Shown one piece after another: positions 9,401 through 17,556 of a stretch of DNA of 59,814 nucleotides. The notes under the pieces were generated by a model. The model made no database searches. It was not told the DNA's origin and saw only the letters and a program-made list of their open reading frames with translations. The stretch comes from Bacteroidales bacterium. Lineage in GTDB: Bacteria; Bacteroidota; Bacteroidia; Bacteroidales; F082. The DNA lies in NCBI GenBank assembly GCA_014860665.1, contig JACZJI010000009.1:1-59814 (forward strand), given 5' to 3'. The translations under genes were made by a program, and so were the position numbers. Position 1 is the stretch's first letter. Each line of letters starts with the position of its first letter.

Positions 9401-10999
9401 ATGGAATTCAGGTTTGCTCTTTAGATTCGCAAACCCATCCAGCAACATATCCAAATGCGGATCGTCAACTTTAAGTGCTGTTTTCAATGTATCATGTTCT
9501 AACAGTCCCGTAAAATTGACATTATGATAATTATATGAATTAACATAAATCTTCTTCACTGCAAAATGAATATGCATCCCCGATGAGTCTGGTAATGCTT
9601 TATTTGTGAAAACAGAACCCTGAAAATCAGCATCACCAAGCATACCGTTTGATTGGATAATTTCATTCAAAGGAAAGTCAGTACCATTCACGTTTAATCC
9701 CAGTCGTACAATACTATCATTGTTGGTTTTCAAAGCAATGCCCAAATTAAGCAAACCGTGATCTTTCGGCTTAATTTGTAATCTGGTGACAAAATCGCCA
9801 TACTTTCCGTCAAATCTTCCGGAGAACTCAATGGGTTTAAACTTTTTAATGGCATCCGGCAAAATAATGTGCGTGGTACTATCACCTGGAATCCCAAACG
9901 ATTTAATATCAGAAAATGACACCGTCAGGTTTTTGATATCAGCATGGATTTCGGAATTATAAAAATCAGGTAATCCTGTAAAGGAAACATCACCAAAAAA
10001 ATGTGTTTTTTCTCCGTATTCAAAATTAAGATTAGTACTATGCAGGTCACGTACAGGTCCTTCCACATTTCCGCCCAGAATTCTCAGTGTATTAGGCATG
10101 GTAAACATCACACTGGAAAAATATCCTAAATCAGACATATCCAGAACCGATGGCCCAAACTGAGCCACCATTCTTACGGAATCGTTATAATAACTGTAAG
10201 TCGCCCAGCTTGGCCCCTGCATTTCATAACTCACCTGAACTTTTGAGTGATTGGCTTCTGCAACCGTATTCTTGAAAATAAAATGCCTTGGATCTATGGT
10301 GACATCTGAACGAAATTTCTTGATCTCAAATCCAGACCGTTCCACGGCACTTAAGTCCATTATGACAAAGCGTAATGTTCCGTCGGTGAGATTAAAATTC
10401 CTCAGTTTTATGTTTCCGTGTCTTATATCCAGATCATTAAAGTCGATGGTATGGGGTTCAATAGTGTCCTGAATATTTTCGTCGTGCAGTGTAAAATGTA
10501 CCTGCGACAGATTGATCCTTCGAAAAGTAAGCTTAAAAGGTTTTCCGTTGGATGAAGAAGTAGTATCGGTTCCTGAAAGTTTATTGATAAACTGTATAAA
10601 AGAATAATTGTCCTGCCCTTTCCTGATGATCATACGAAGATCGACCGTATCAAGGCTTGCAGACCTAAATCTGAATCTTCCGGCCAATAGTTCAAACCAC
10701 TCCGGCTGAGCCTTCAGTTCTCCTATCTTCAAAATAGGACGCCCGAGGGTATCATTTAGTTGTACGTCTGAAGCTTCAATACCTTTTATTACATCAATTT
10801 GCAATGCTTTCAGGGTTACCATTGTTCCTGTGGTTTTCGACAAATAAGAAGTGACCTCCTGAGCAATGTAATTTTGAACAAAGTTTTGCCGCAACAAAAA
10901 GGAAACAAATAGGATAAGCAAAAACAAGGTTAACAAAGTATAAAGCAAAAAGGCTGCAAGCCTTTTTTTGATACTTTTGCTATGTTTATTTTTTTCCAA
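6455..10999 (-). CDS. TamB-like translocation/assembly module protein (DUF490)
   Basis: A 1514-residue envelope protein with an N-terminal signal anchor (LLYTLLTLFLLILFVSFLL, residues 18-36). A long repetitive beta-rich, AsmA/TamB-like body follows, ending in a C-terminal TamB (DUF490) domain, roughly residues 1080-1450. In Proteobacteria TamB works with TamA in outer-membrane protein assembly and lipid transport; Bacteroidota homologues lie next to tsaD, as here. The only start that keeps the anchor is TTG at 10999, because an in-frame stop lies just upstream (11015-11017). That TTG touches the tsaD ATG at 11000. The C-terminal tail after DUF490 is basic (GKKKKPHARKIRNN). Substrate and partner cannot be read from sequence. 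Confidence 0.85.
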   Translation of the reverse strand: MEKNKHSKSIKKRLAAFLLYTLLTLFLLILFVSFLLRQNFVQNYIAQEVTSYLSKTTGTMVTLKALQIDVIKGIEASDVQLNDTLGRPILKIGELKAQPEWFELLAGRFRFRSASLDTVDLRMIIRKGQDNYSFIQFINKLSGTDTTSSSNGKPFKLTFRRINLSQVHFTLHDENIQDTIEPHTIDFNDLDIRHGNIKLRNFNLTDGTLRFVIMDLSAVERSGFEIKKFRSDVTIDPRHFIFKNTVAEANHSKVQVSYEMQGPSWATYSYYNDSVRMVAQFGPSVLDMSDLGYFSSVMFTMPNTLRILGGNVEGPVRDLHSTNLNFEYGEKTHFFGDVSFTGLPDFYNSEIHADIKNLTVSFSDIKSFGIPGDSTTHIILPDAIKKFKPIEFSGRFDGKYGDFVTRLQIKPKDHGLLNLGIALKTNNDSIVRLGLNVNGTDFPLNEIIQSNGMLGDADFQGSVFTNKALPDSSGMHIHFAVKKIYVNSYNYHNVNFTGLLEHDTLKTALKVDDPHLDMLLDGFANLKSKPEFHLNLALHKADFDSLNWWTAKDFHLKTEGKIYFRGLDPDSMTARVLLTNSELRFKQMKYPVSKIFLDKYIIPGKGMGLKINSDLLKFSMVGNYGLSELARSTGQFLNHFFPVTDMPPPVPEYASKDIDVNLELLKPSLICDQFLGGLQISPDAFFKAKIDFKNHTMEAEGHASMMKYQGVNFLNNNLHAQTIGGALQVKGQIEHLILKDSTKTDKSVFGMDSLVARMNMKNDSLEFGLFWNNKGTKLKNAGDIEGLYLKHDSIQKLSINKSNVFINDMHWNIQPENAMINDKQGWRFENFLINGGDSRISFLGRIPSQEGDSLEVTFHNWNLANLNLLWRHWGFNLDGKMNGYVNISNMGTSFARVANLTIDSLSLNKSGLGTAYILSTWDNVNNSAFFKAQIIREGDVSAKRVFGMEGFYYPYNIDNQLDMNLTFNGIKLNGVNPFLSEYISKLHGEASGTVMVHGTLSAPELSGELTLDNVGLVINYLNTKYSFKQNTFVFNKNDIDFGKFMLYDTLGNHAEVQGKLLHHNFHDPRLDVNLSTNRLLFFNTTRSMNQVYYGTAIGSGDVSIKGPLDDIQMDLNVQSEKGTSVVLPLDDDSEFSENNFIIFQKPEKDTLKGKVMENVLNTSQTQESQYQININMGILPSAMLKIYLPSGIGTIESQGEGNLKLQVNSSGDVSLAGDYSVDRGAFDFTLADLVRKHFELVKGGRISWSGDPYKATVNIKGLYKLKADISTLGVTIDTTASYKNRVNVDCYVVMSKDLFNPQIGFQIKFPDLDPDLQRLAYAQLDTTNTALMNQQMISLLVLRSFSMNNITNATLSSSYYSILSNQLSGLLSRISKNINVGVSYKPGDKMSKEEFDLALSTQLFNDRLAINGNFGMSYDKQSNSTSNLVGDVDIDYKLTKDGRWRLKAFNHSNVNSWYYYTNYDKISPYTQGAGIVYTKAFDNFWELFGKKKKPHARKIRNNDKAKQSEEKKTK
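10947..10967. terminator. Hairpin with T-runs inside the 5' end of the TamB-like gene
   Basis: AAAAAGGCT (10947-10955) pairs with AGCCTTTTT (10959-10967) around a three-base loop, with seven T on the plus side. It encodes KKRLAAF of the TamB-like protein and lies directly upstream of the tsaD -7 box. It could block plus-strand read-through into tsaD, or fold in the TamB-like mRNA about 35 bases after its start. Confidence 0.4.
10972..10979 (+). promoter_or_regulatory. tsaD -7 box (TACTTTTG)
   Basis: Matches TAnnTTTG, 20 bases before ATG 11000. It lies inside the first codons of the opposing TamB-like gene. A start site near 10985 would leave the upstream in-frame ATG at 10982 outside the transcript. 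Confidence 0.55.
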
Positions 11000-12016
11000 A
11001 TGAGTATTTACATATTAGGTATTGAATCATCCTGCGACGACACCTCCGCTGCTGTCTTGAAAGATACGGCTATTCTTTCGAATGTTATCGCCAATCAAGA
11101 TATACACAAAACTTTCGGGGGGGTTGTACCCGAGCTGGCATCAAGGGCTCACCAGCAAAATATCATACCCGTAGTTGAGGTGGCATTACGCAGAGCAAAT
11201 ATACAGAAAAATCAGTTGAGCGCTATTGCATTTACAAGAGGTCCCGGACTTCTGGGATCCTTGCTGGTTGGGACTTCCTTTGCCAAATCATTTGCTTTGG
11301 GGCTTAATATTCCCATTATTGAAGTTAATCATCTGAAAGCACATATTCTGGCACATTTTGTTCAGGGAAATGAGCCTAAAAAAGTTCCTCAATTTCCGTT
11401 TCTCTGTCTTACTGTTTCAGGTGGTCATACGCAGATTGTAAAAGTGAACAGTCCATCGGATATGCATATTATTGGTAATACTATTGACGATGCTGCCGGT
11501 GAAGCTTTCGACAAAACTGCCAAAATTATGGGACTCCCTTATCCCGGAGGTCCATATATCGATAAGCTGGCTAAGATTGGGAATCCGGAAGCCTTTCACT
11601 TGCCGGAACCTAAAATTCCCGGATTGGATTACAGTTTCAGCGGATTAAAAACATCATTTTTATATTTAGTTCGCGATCACTTGAAAGACAACCCGGATTT
11701 TATTGAACAAAACAAAGCAGATCTTGCCGCTTCGATGCAACATGCCATTATCGAATCTCTGCTGAAAAAGCTAAAACGCGCTGTCAAAGAAACCGGAATA
11801 ACGGAAGTGGCCATTGCAGGAGGTGTTTCTGCCAACTCAGGACTCCGTAACGCTATAACTGAGCTGGCTGAAAAAGAAAACTGGACAACTCACATTCCGG
11901 AATTTCAGTTCACTACAGACAATGCTGCTATGATCGCTATTACCGGGTATTTTAAATACCTGGAAAAAGATTTCGCAGAGCAGACCATTGCCCCCTTATC
12001 AAAAAGCTTGTTTTAG
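11000..12016 (+). CDS. tsaD: tRNA N6-adenosine threonylcarbamoyltransferase TsaD
   Basis: Transfers the threonylcarbamoyl group to A37 of ANN-decoding tRNAs (t6A), together with TsaB, TsaC and TsaE in the cytoplasm. It opens with IYILGIESSCDDTSAAVL, the family signature. The metal-binding HxxxH is NHLKAHILAHF near residue 110. GGHTQIV and TIDDAAGEAFDKTAK follow, then GGVSANSGLR near 277. At 338 residues the length is normal. An ATG at 10982 would add MFIFFQ. I chose 11000 because it gives the family N-terminus and because the -7 box at 10972-10979 places the transcript start after 10982. It is followed by a strong shared terminator. Confidence 0.96.
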   Translation: MSIYILGIESSCDDTSAAVLKDTAILSNVIANQDIHKTFGGVVPELASRAHQQNIIPVVEVALRRANIQKNQLSAIAFTRGPGLLGSLLVGTSFAKSFALGLNIPIIEVNHLKAHILAHFVQGNEPKKVPQFPFLCLTVSGGHTQIVKVNSPSDMHIIGNTIDDAAGEAFDKTAKIMGLPYPGGPYIDKLAKIGNPEAFHLPEPKIPGLDYSFSGLKTSFLYLVRDHLKDNPDFIEQNKADLAASMQHAIIESLLKKLKRAVKETGITEVAIAGGVSANSGLRNAITELAEKENWTTHIPEFQFTTDNAAMIAITGYFKYLEKDFAEQTIAPLSKSLF

Positions 12017-12099
12017 ACAGAACATCATACTGGCAAACTGATTTTCATGATCTTTTGATCCTTTTCAGTTTCATTTAACAGAAGTGTAAAAATATATTG

Positions 12100-12131
12100 T
12101 AATGACGCCTAAATGGGCGTCATTACTCTTT
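12100..12131. terminator. Bidirectional terminator between tsaD and the GH28 gene
   Basis: TAATGACGCC (12100-12109) pairs with GGCGTCATTA (12116-12125) around a six-base loop, with CTCTTTT after it on the plus side. The stop codon of the convergent GH28 gene lies within the stem. Confidence 0.7.
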
Positions 12132-13700
12132 TATCAACTTCAAAGAATGTATTTCTCTGCCTGACATCACATTCACAATATAATATCCGGCAGCAAGCCC
12201 CTTTACATCAACAGTCATATGAGTCATCAGGTTTCCATTTTGCTCTTTTATCTTAAATCCCGCAAGGTTATAAATCCAGACCTTACTTATACCGTTGCTG
12301 GCTTGTACAGTAAAATCATCACCTCTCAATGGATCGGGAAAACAGGAAACAGAACTGACCGCTTTAATGTAGCTTACTGCTGTAGGCGAGCATGAAGTAG
12401 AAGCACCTGTCGTTTGATTTATACCGGTTATCTTGGCATCGTAAGGAACAATTGCATTTCCTGCACTGCCGGGAATTGTTACAGACGAACAATTTTTAAA
12501 TACCAGTCCGCTCACGAAATTAGTAATCAACCCTTTTTGATTTGCCCCGATCTGCACATTATCAAAAATCACACTATCAACATACATTTCAGGTAATCCG
12601 TAAATAATTCCTGCATAAGTGGAATTGGTGACAGTAATATTTTTGAACGTAATATTTTTCCATAAAGGCGTAGTACTGGTAACTGCTGCTGCGGTTTGCG
12701 CTGAAGCCGGGTAAGGTTCTTTATCGTACCAGCTGGTGATATAAAACGGATATTTTACATTATTCATAGTGATATTTGAATAAGTAAACGAAGAGTCCTG
12801 ACCACCGCGTGTTCGGTTTGATTTTAGACGGATACCATTGGTTGTTCCATTAAACGTACAGCTATCCACAGTCACATTGTGCACGCTTACAGCATAGCTT
12901 CCAACCGAAACGCCGTGGCCATTACCAAAGGTGCAATTTTTAATATTAATATTATGACTGTAACTATCCATGGCTACATTATCATCGCCCTCAGAGAGAT
13001 TGCAATCCTCAATATTAACTCCGTCCCAGTACCAGGTATCAATAGCATCGGTATTGGGTGAGTTTGCCGGTGCAATAATAGTTACATGAGAGATTATCCC
13101 GTTCGAACCCATCCCACTGCCGCTTCTCCCTAAACAGATATGAACATTAGGAGAATCCTTAAGTGTTATATCTTTAATCAAAACCGTATCACAAGCTTTA
13201 AAGCGGATCAGATAAGGCCGGTGAATATTTTTATTGGCTTCATAGGCCGTCCACCAGGCAGATCCGTCCCCGTCTATGGTGCCTGTTCCACCGACTTCTA
13301 TATTACTGAGGTTTTCGCCGTAAATAAAATAAGCATACGAATCCGTGGTTCCATCGTTTGGATATGATCCTGCCGGGCTGCCGTTTCCATCTCCGTAAGG
13401 CATCATTTGAAGGACAGCACCTGACGACAAGAAAAGGTTTACATTGCTTTTCATGGTAACAGGTCCACTCAGAAAAGTACCGTCAGGAATAACAACAGTA
13501 CCTCCACCGGCACTATTGGCTGCTGAGACAGCAGCATTAATAGCCGCTGAATTATCAGAATTTGAAGTGCTCGCACCGTAATTTGTAATTGGAAATTGGG
13601 TGGCCGGGATATCCGGCAATGCAATTTGCGCCTGCACAACGACAGGCCAAAACATGCTTATCAATAAACAGATAAGCAGGATTTTTCCACTGTTTTTCAT
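12123..13700 (-). CDS. Secreted GH28 polygalacturonase-like enzyme with T9SS sorting domain
   Basis: A pectin-cleaving glycoside hydrolase family 28 protein of 525 residues. A signal peptide (about 25 residues, ending VVVQAQ) is followed by FPITNYGAS and SAGGGTVVIPDGTFLSGP, typical of the N-terminal part of family 28. The right-handed helix has the catalytic signatures NTDAID (near 213), EGDDNVAMDS, GNGHGVSVGS and IRLKSNRTRGG. The last 75 residues (from about FPDPLRGDDF) form a Por-type sorting domain with IYNLAGFKI, LAAGYYIVNV and a basic end, so export by the type IX system and surface anchoring or release are expected. Whether it is endo- or exo-acting, or acts on rhamnogalacturonan or xylogalacturonan, cannot be told. 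It stands alone, with no SusCD pair nearby. Confidence 0.88.
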   Translation of the reverse strand: MKNSGKILLICLLISMFWPVVVQAQIALPDIPATQFPITNYGASTSNSDNSAAINAAVSAANSAGGGTVVIPDGTFLSGPVTMKSNVNLFLSSGAVLQMMPYGDGNGSPAGSYPNDGTTDSYAYFIYGENLSNIEVGGTGTIDGDGSAWWTAYEANKNIHRPYLIRFKACDTVLIKDITLKDSPNVHICLGRSGSGMGSNGIISHVTIIAPANSPNTDAIDTWYWDGVNIEDCNLSEGDDNVAMDSYSHNINIKNCTFGNGHGVSVGSYAVSVHNVTVDSCTFNGTTNGIRLKSNRTRGGQDSSFTYSNITMNNVKYPFYITSWYDKEPYPASAQTAAAVTSTTPLWKNITFKNITVTNSTYAGIIYGLPEMYVDSVIFDNVQIGANQKGLITNFVSGLVFKNCSSVTIPGSAGNAIVPYDAKITGINQTTGASTSCSPTAVSYIKAVSSVSCFPDPLRGDDFTVQASNGISKVWIYNLAGFKIKEQNGNLMTHMTVDVKGLAAGYYIVNVMSGREIHSLKLIKE

Positions 13701-14003
13701 AAAAACAATACTTTATCCCATTAAATGAGGTAGTTCAGTTGAATTATCTTTTAGGTTGCTCGCAAAACCTGTGACAATTATACACTTTATTCTCTGAACT
13801 TTAATCAGGTTATTTCATTATTTACATGAATTACAATTCTATGTTTTTAATCTTCTGTCTTTCATTATTACTCATTCATCGCTCAAAATTATTAGTTGGT
13901 CTAAGGGTACCTTATTTTCGCCTATTATCGTCTGACTATCACAGGAAATACTTAAATTAGTACCTTTTATTTCTAATCGAAAATTAACCTAAACCATAAC
14001 AAC
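13701..14003. other. Intergenic region between divergent GH28 and hydroxylase genes
   Basis: 303 AT-rich bases that must hold both divergent promoters. TACCTTTT at 13961-13968 differs from the -7 consensus by one base and would serve the plus-strand hydroxylase genes, 35 bases before the ATG. I see no clear box for the GH28 gene and no small ORF. Confidence 0.4.
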
Positions 14004-14474
14004 ATGAAAGAACTAATTAAATTCAACCTGAATGGGAAACCGGTGGAGATTACTACCGACAGTGACCGGCTTCTCCTTTGGGTAATAAGGACAGATCTGG
14101 GACTGACCGGGACAAAATACGGTTGTGGTGAGAGCCTGTGCGGAGCCTGCACCGTAATTGTCGATAACGAAGCCGTTCGGTCGTGCCAGACAACACTCAA
14201 AGACGTAGAAAACAGATCAGTTATTACCATCGAAGGCCTTGCCGTCGACGGACAACCCAATATCCTGCAAAAAGCTTTCATGGATCACGACGCTTTGCAA
14301 TGTGGATATTGTACGCCTGGCATGCTTATGAACGCATGGGCAATGCTGAAAAAGAACCCCCATCCGACGCGTGAACAAATTATTGAAGAAATGGATGATA
14401 ACCTCTGCCGTTGCGGAGCACACAAACGTATTATCGAGGCCGTTGAAACTGTATCTAAAGAAATGGGAGGATAA
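14004..14474 (+). CDS. [2Fe-2S] subunit of a xanthine-dehydrogenase-family hydroxylase (IorA-like)
   Basis: Carries electrons from the molybdenum subunit encoded next. At 156 residues it has the usual length for the small subunit. The plant-type ferredoxin cluster ligands are in CGESLCGACTV (near residue 44) plus the downstream Cys in VRSCQTT. The second, helical cluster domain has QCGYCTPGMLM (near 98) and NLCRCGAHKRI (near 135). The gene ends three bases before its partner, so the two are co-transcribed. No FAD-binding middle subunit is present, matching the isoquinoline 1-oxidoreductase and nicotinate dehydrogenase type rather than NAD-linked xanthine dehydrogenase. The substrate is unknown. 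Confidence 0.92.
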   Translation: MKELIKFNLNGKPVEITTDSDRLLLWVIRTDLGLTGTKYGCGESLCGACTVIVDNEAVRSCQTTLKDVENRSVITIEGLAVDGQPNILQKAFMDHDALQCGYCTPGMLMNAWAMLKKNPHPTREQIIEEMDDNLCRCGAHKRIIEAVETVSKEMGG

Positions 14475-14477
14475 AAA

Positions 14478-16634
14478 ATGAAAGACCACAATTATCTTGA
14501 TATAGATTTTAGAGACATATCTGCAAATCACCTCGACAGACGTGATTTCATCCGGTTGGCCGGTGGTGGAATCTTCATTTTTATGATCATCGGCCATTTT
14601 CCTTCTTTGCTGGCACAGCGTGAAGGACGATTTAACCCACATTCCCTTCCAACAGATTTCAACGCTTTTCTTAGAATCGGTGAAAACGGAAGGGTATCGC
14701 TTTTCACAGGAAAAATTGAAATGGGGCAAGGTGTGATTACCTCATTGGCTCAGATGTTGGCCGACGAACTGGATGTAACATTCAATTCCGTTGATATGGT
14801 AATGGGCGACACCAACCTGTGCCCCTGGGATATGGGAACTTTCGGTTCCATGAGTACCCGTTTCTTCGGCCCTCCTTTACGTGAAGCTGCTGCTGAAGGC
14901 CGGCAGGTGCTCATTGAGCTTGCATCGGAATATCTGAAATCCCCGGCTGACCAACTTATGACTAAAGATGGTATTGTGTATAAGCGCTTGAACAAAAAGC
15001 AATATGTTACTTACGGACAACTTGCCAAAGGCAAAGCCATCGGCCGTCATGCTACTGGAAAAGTGCCCCTAAAAACGCCGGATCAGTTTAAAATAATGGG
15101 CAAATCGTTCCTGCGTCACGACTCATTTGTCAAAGTAACAGGAGAGGCCAAATATGCCGGAGATATCCGATTGCCCGGAATGCTTTATGCCGCCATTCTC
15201 CGTCCTCCGGCCCACGATGCAAAAAGGACTTCTTTGGATCTTTCAGATGCAAAGAAATTCGATGGGGTTCAGGTAATAGACGATGGCGATCTGGTAGCCG
15301 TTCTTCATCCATTACCAGATGTAGCGGAAAAAGCACTTTCAAAAGTTAAAGTCACATACGACATTCCTGATTCCAATCTAAACGATAAAACCATTTTTGA
15401 TTATCTCCTCAAAGTAGCACCCGAAGGTGAAACGGTAGCCGTAACCGGAAACCAGCAACGTGGGGAAAAAGATTCCGTCAAGATCATTGAAAAGACCTAT
15501 CTGGACGGTTATAAGGCCCATGCCCCTATTGAGCCGCACACGGCAACGGCTCATGTGGAAGGCGATAAAATTACAGTCTGGCCTTCTTCTCAAACGCCTT
15601 TCCCTGCAAAAGAACAGGTAGCTGAGGCACTGGGTTTCAAACTCGAAAATGTTCACATTATCTCACCGTTTGTGGGTGGTGGTTTCGGAGGCAAATCAAG
15701 AAATCTGCAGGTTATAGAGGCTGCCCGTCTTTCGAAGTTAGCAGGAAAACCGGTTCAGGTGGCATGGACACGCGCCGAAGAATTTTTCCACGATTCCTTC
15801 CGACCGGCTGCTGTGGTAAAAATCAAGTCCGGTATTGACAAGACCGGAAAACTTTCGTTCTGGGATTATCATGTTTACTTTGCAGGCTCACGTGGTGCCA
15901 CTGAGTTTTATTCCATCCCTAACTCTATTACTGTTTCGCACAGTACAGGACGGGGAGAAAAGAGCCCTCATCCATTTGCTGTAGGGGCATGGCGTGCTCC
16001 AGGCAACAACACCAATACTTTTGCCCGCGAATCACAAATCGAGATTATGGCTTCGGAAGCAGGCATAGACCCGTACGAATTCCGCATGATGAACCTCACC
16101 GATCAAAAGATGAAACGCGTATTGAAGGCTGCTGCCGATAAATTCGGATGGAAACCTGCCAAAGGTCCTAGTGGTAGAGGCTTTGGAATTGCCTGCGGTA
16201 TTGATGCCGGAACTTCAGTTGCTACCATAGCTGAAGTGGAAGTGAACAAACAGACCGGCGAAATAAGGGTAAAACGTGTGGTAGCGGCACAGGATATGGG
16301 TCTGGCTGTTAATCCCGAGGGTGCCACCATTCAAATGGAAGGCTGCATTACTATGGGATTGGGCTATGCACTGGAAGAAGATATTCGTTTTAAAGGCGAA
16401 AAAATTCTCGACCTGAATTTCGATACCTACGACATTCCTCGTTTTTCATGGGTACCAAAAATAGAAACTGTTATCTTAGACGCCAAAAATGATCCGCCAC
16501 AAGGCGGTGGCGAGCCTGCAATCGTCACAATGGGTGGTGCCATTGCAAATGCAGTTTTTGATGCTGTAGGCGCCCGGGTACTGCAAATGCCCATTACTGC
16601 TGAGCGGGTCAGAGAGGCAATGAAACAGGGATAA
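14478..16634 (+). CDS. Molybdopterin-binding subunit of a xanthine-dehydrogenase-family hydroxylase (IorB-like)
   Basis: Catalytic subunit that would hydroxylate an aldehyde or N-heterocycle with water at a molybdopterin centre. Near residue 18 it has DRRDFIRLAGGG followed by a hydrophobic stretch, which looks like a twin-arginine signal or anchor, so the complex probably works in the periplasm. The body shows KIEMGQGVITSLAQML, GGFGGKSRN (near 398), GAWRAPGNNTN and, near the end, PPQGGGEPAIVTMGGAIANA, where the Glu is the conserved active-site base. At 718 residues it matches IorB-type proteins. It is co-transcribed with the iron-sulfur subunit. The electron acceptor is not encoded here; related systems use a cytochrome c. 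Substrate unknown. Confidence 0.9.
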   Translation: MKDHNYLDIDFRDISANHLDRRDFIRLAGGGIFIFMIIGHFPSLLAQREGRFNPHSLPTDFNAFLRIGENGRVSLFTGKIEMGQGVITSLAQMLADELDVTFNSVDMVMGDTNLCPWDMGTFGSMSTRFFGPPLREAAAEGRQVLIELASEYLKSPADQLMTKDGIVYKRLNKKQYVTYGQLAKGKAIGRHATGKVPLKTPDQFKIMGKSFLRHDSFVKVTGEAKYAGDIRLPGMLYAAILRPPAHDAKRTSLDLSDAKKFDGVQVIDDGDLVAVLHPLPDVAEKALSKVKVTYDIPDSNLNDKTIFDYLLKVAPEGETVAVTGNQQRGEKDSVKIIEKTYLDGYKAHAPIEPHTATAHVEGDKITVWPSSQTPFPAKEQVAEALGFKLENVHIISPFVGGGFGGKSRNLQVIEAARLSKLAGKPVQVAWTRAEEFFHDSFRPAAVVKIKSGIDKTGKLSFWDYHVYFAGSRGATEFYSIPNSITVSHSTGRGEKSPHPFAVGAWRAPGNNTNTFARESQIEIMASEAGIDPYEFRMMNLTDQKMKRVLKAAADKFGWKPAKGPSGRGFGIACGIDAGTSVATIAEVEVNKQTGEIRVKRVVAAQDMGLAVNPEGATIQMEGCITMGLGYALEEDIRFKGEKILDLNFDTYDIPRFSWVPKIETVILDAKNDPPQGGGEPAIVTMGGAIANAVFDAVGARVLQMPITAERVREAMKQG

Positions 16635-16658
16635 AACTTTAATTGAGAATTAAACCGA

Positions 16659-16688
16659 CTCGTCCGTATTTTATACGGACGAGGTTTT
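16659..16688 (+). terminator. Terminator after the hydroxylase genes
   Basis: CTCGTCCGTA (16659-16668) pairs exactly with TACGGACGAG (16674-16683) around TTTTA. GTTTTAT follows. Confidence 0.7.
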
Positions 16689-16770
16689 ATCCCTTAGGTC
16701 ATTAAAATGAAAAATCTGTATTTTGATGATGAAATATCTTCTTAATTGTCTTTTGCGGAGGCAAGCCAAT

Positions 16771-16962
16771 CTAACTTTTCGTCCTGTTATAAACAAACCG
16801 TAAGAATCCGGTGGCGACAAAGAATCCAAGTCCAATTACCAAAAGGTAATGTCTGAACGGATTCTCCGGGGAGCCATCTGTCAAAGACTTTATCAAGATA
16901 ATCAACATAAACACCCAGAACAATATTGCCATAGCCCAAAGAAGAATTCTGTAGCGTTTCAT
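16771..16962 (-). CDS. Small two-helix membrane protein, unknown function
   Basis: Not recognised. From the ATG at 16962 it encodes 63 residues with two hydrophobic helices: LLWAMAILFWVFMLIILI, then LLVIGLGFFVATGFLRFV after a short polar loop (SLTDGSPENPFRH). The open frame extends 24 codons further to 17034, but that extension is polar with no membrane or signal character, and the MKRYR start gives a typical positive-inside first helix. It lies just downstream of another membrane-anchored unknown on the same strand, with 86 bases between them. It could also be a non-coding remnant; confidence rests only on hydrophobic patterning. Confidence 0.45.
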   Translation of the reverse strand: MKRYRILLWAMAILFWVFMLIILIKSLTDGSPENPFRHYLLVIGLGFFVATGFLRFVYNRTKS

Positions 16963-17048
16963 AACCGAATCTATTTTCAGAGTCGAATATCTTGTCGCAC
17001 ATAAAAAGTGATTACTCAACAATCTAATCCTCATCAGTTATCATATTC

Positions 17049-17534
17049 TCAGTGAAACATGTGCACCCATAAAGGTATAAAAATTACAACCACGGCTGCA
17101 AGAATAGCTTGCCAATAATAATGCGACACAAACAAGCCACATAATACAATTAAGTAGTTATCTGTTCTTACTTCAATACTACCTTTACTCCGTGTACCAT
17201 TATATTTTATACTCATCCCATTTGAATCAAAAACACTCCATTGAGTTTTCGACTTGTTATCATACTGCCACTTGATGTGCATGTCTTCAAACAAAGTCCT
17301 GGGTTGCTTATTGCCCCAATGATTTATTTTTCCCACCAGCTTATTGTCTTCATAAACTAATGTGTATTCCTTAAAAAATCCCTTTGTTTTGAATGAGTAT
17401 TTTTTGTCAAAAAGTGTAGCCGTAGCCTTCCGGGAAAAAGAGGCACACTTCAATTCACCTACAGATCTATTACCCGCATAAATACTGTAGCGATTCGAAA
17501 AAAATTCTCTTTTCCAATTGAGATATGTTTCCAT
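17049..17534 (-). CDS. Hypothetical protein with C-terminal membrane helix
   Basis: Not recognised. The 161 residues have no signal peptide. They consist of a charged, beta-rich body with many aromatic residues (WKREFFSNRYSIYAG near 7, KWQYDNKSKTQWSVFDSNG near 88). A C-terminal hydrophobic segment follows, roughly residues 128-160, ending IFIPLWVHMFH. This looks like a tail-anchored protein with a cytoplasmic domain. It lies 22 bases downstream of the lipoprotein gene and may be co-transcribed with it and with the small membrane protein that follows. No domain assigned. Confidence 0.6.
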   Translation of the reverse strand: METYLNWKREFFSNRYSIYAGNRSVGELKCASFSRKATATLFDKKYSFKTKGFFKEYTLVYEDNKLVGKINHWGNKQPRTLFEDMHIKWQYDNKSKTQWSVFDSNGMSIKYNGTRSKGSIEVRTDNYLIVLCGLFVSHYYWQAILAAVVVIFIPLWVHMFH

Positions 17535-17556
17535 GATTTATTTTGAATGAGGGGTT

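Noticed and set aside
10982..11000. Upstream ATG for tsaD
   Set aside because: It precedes the predicted transcript start, and the added MFIFFQ is not part of the TsaD family.
14217..14729. 170-residue ORF on the minus strand
   Set aside because: It runs antisense across the two hydroxylase genes and has no family pattern.
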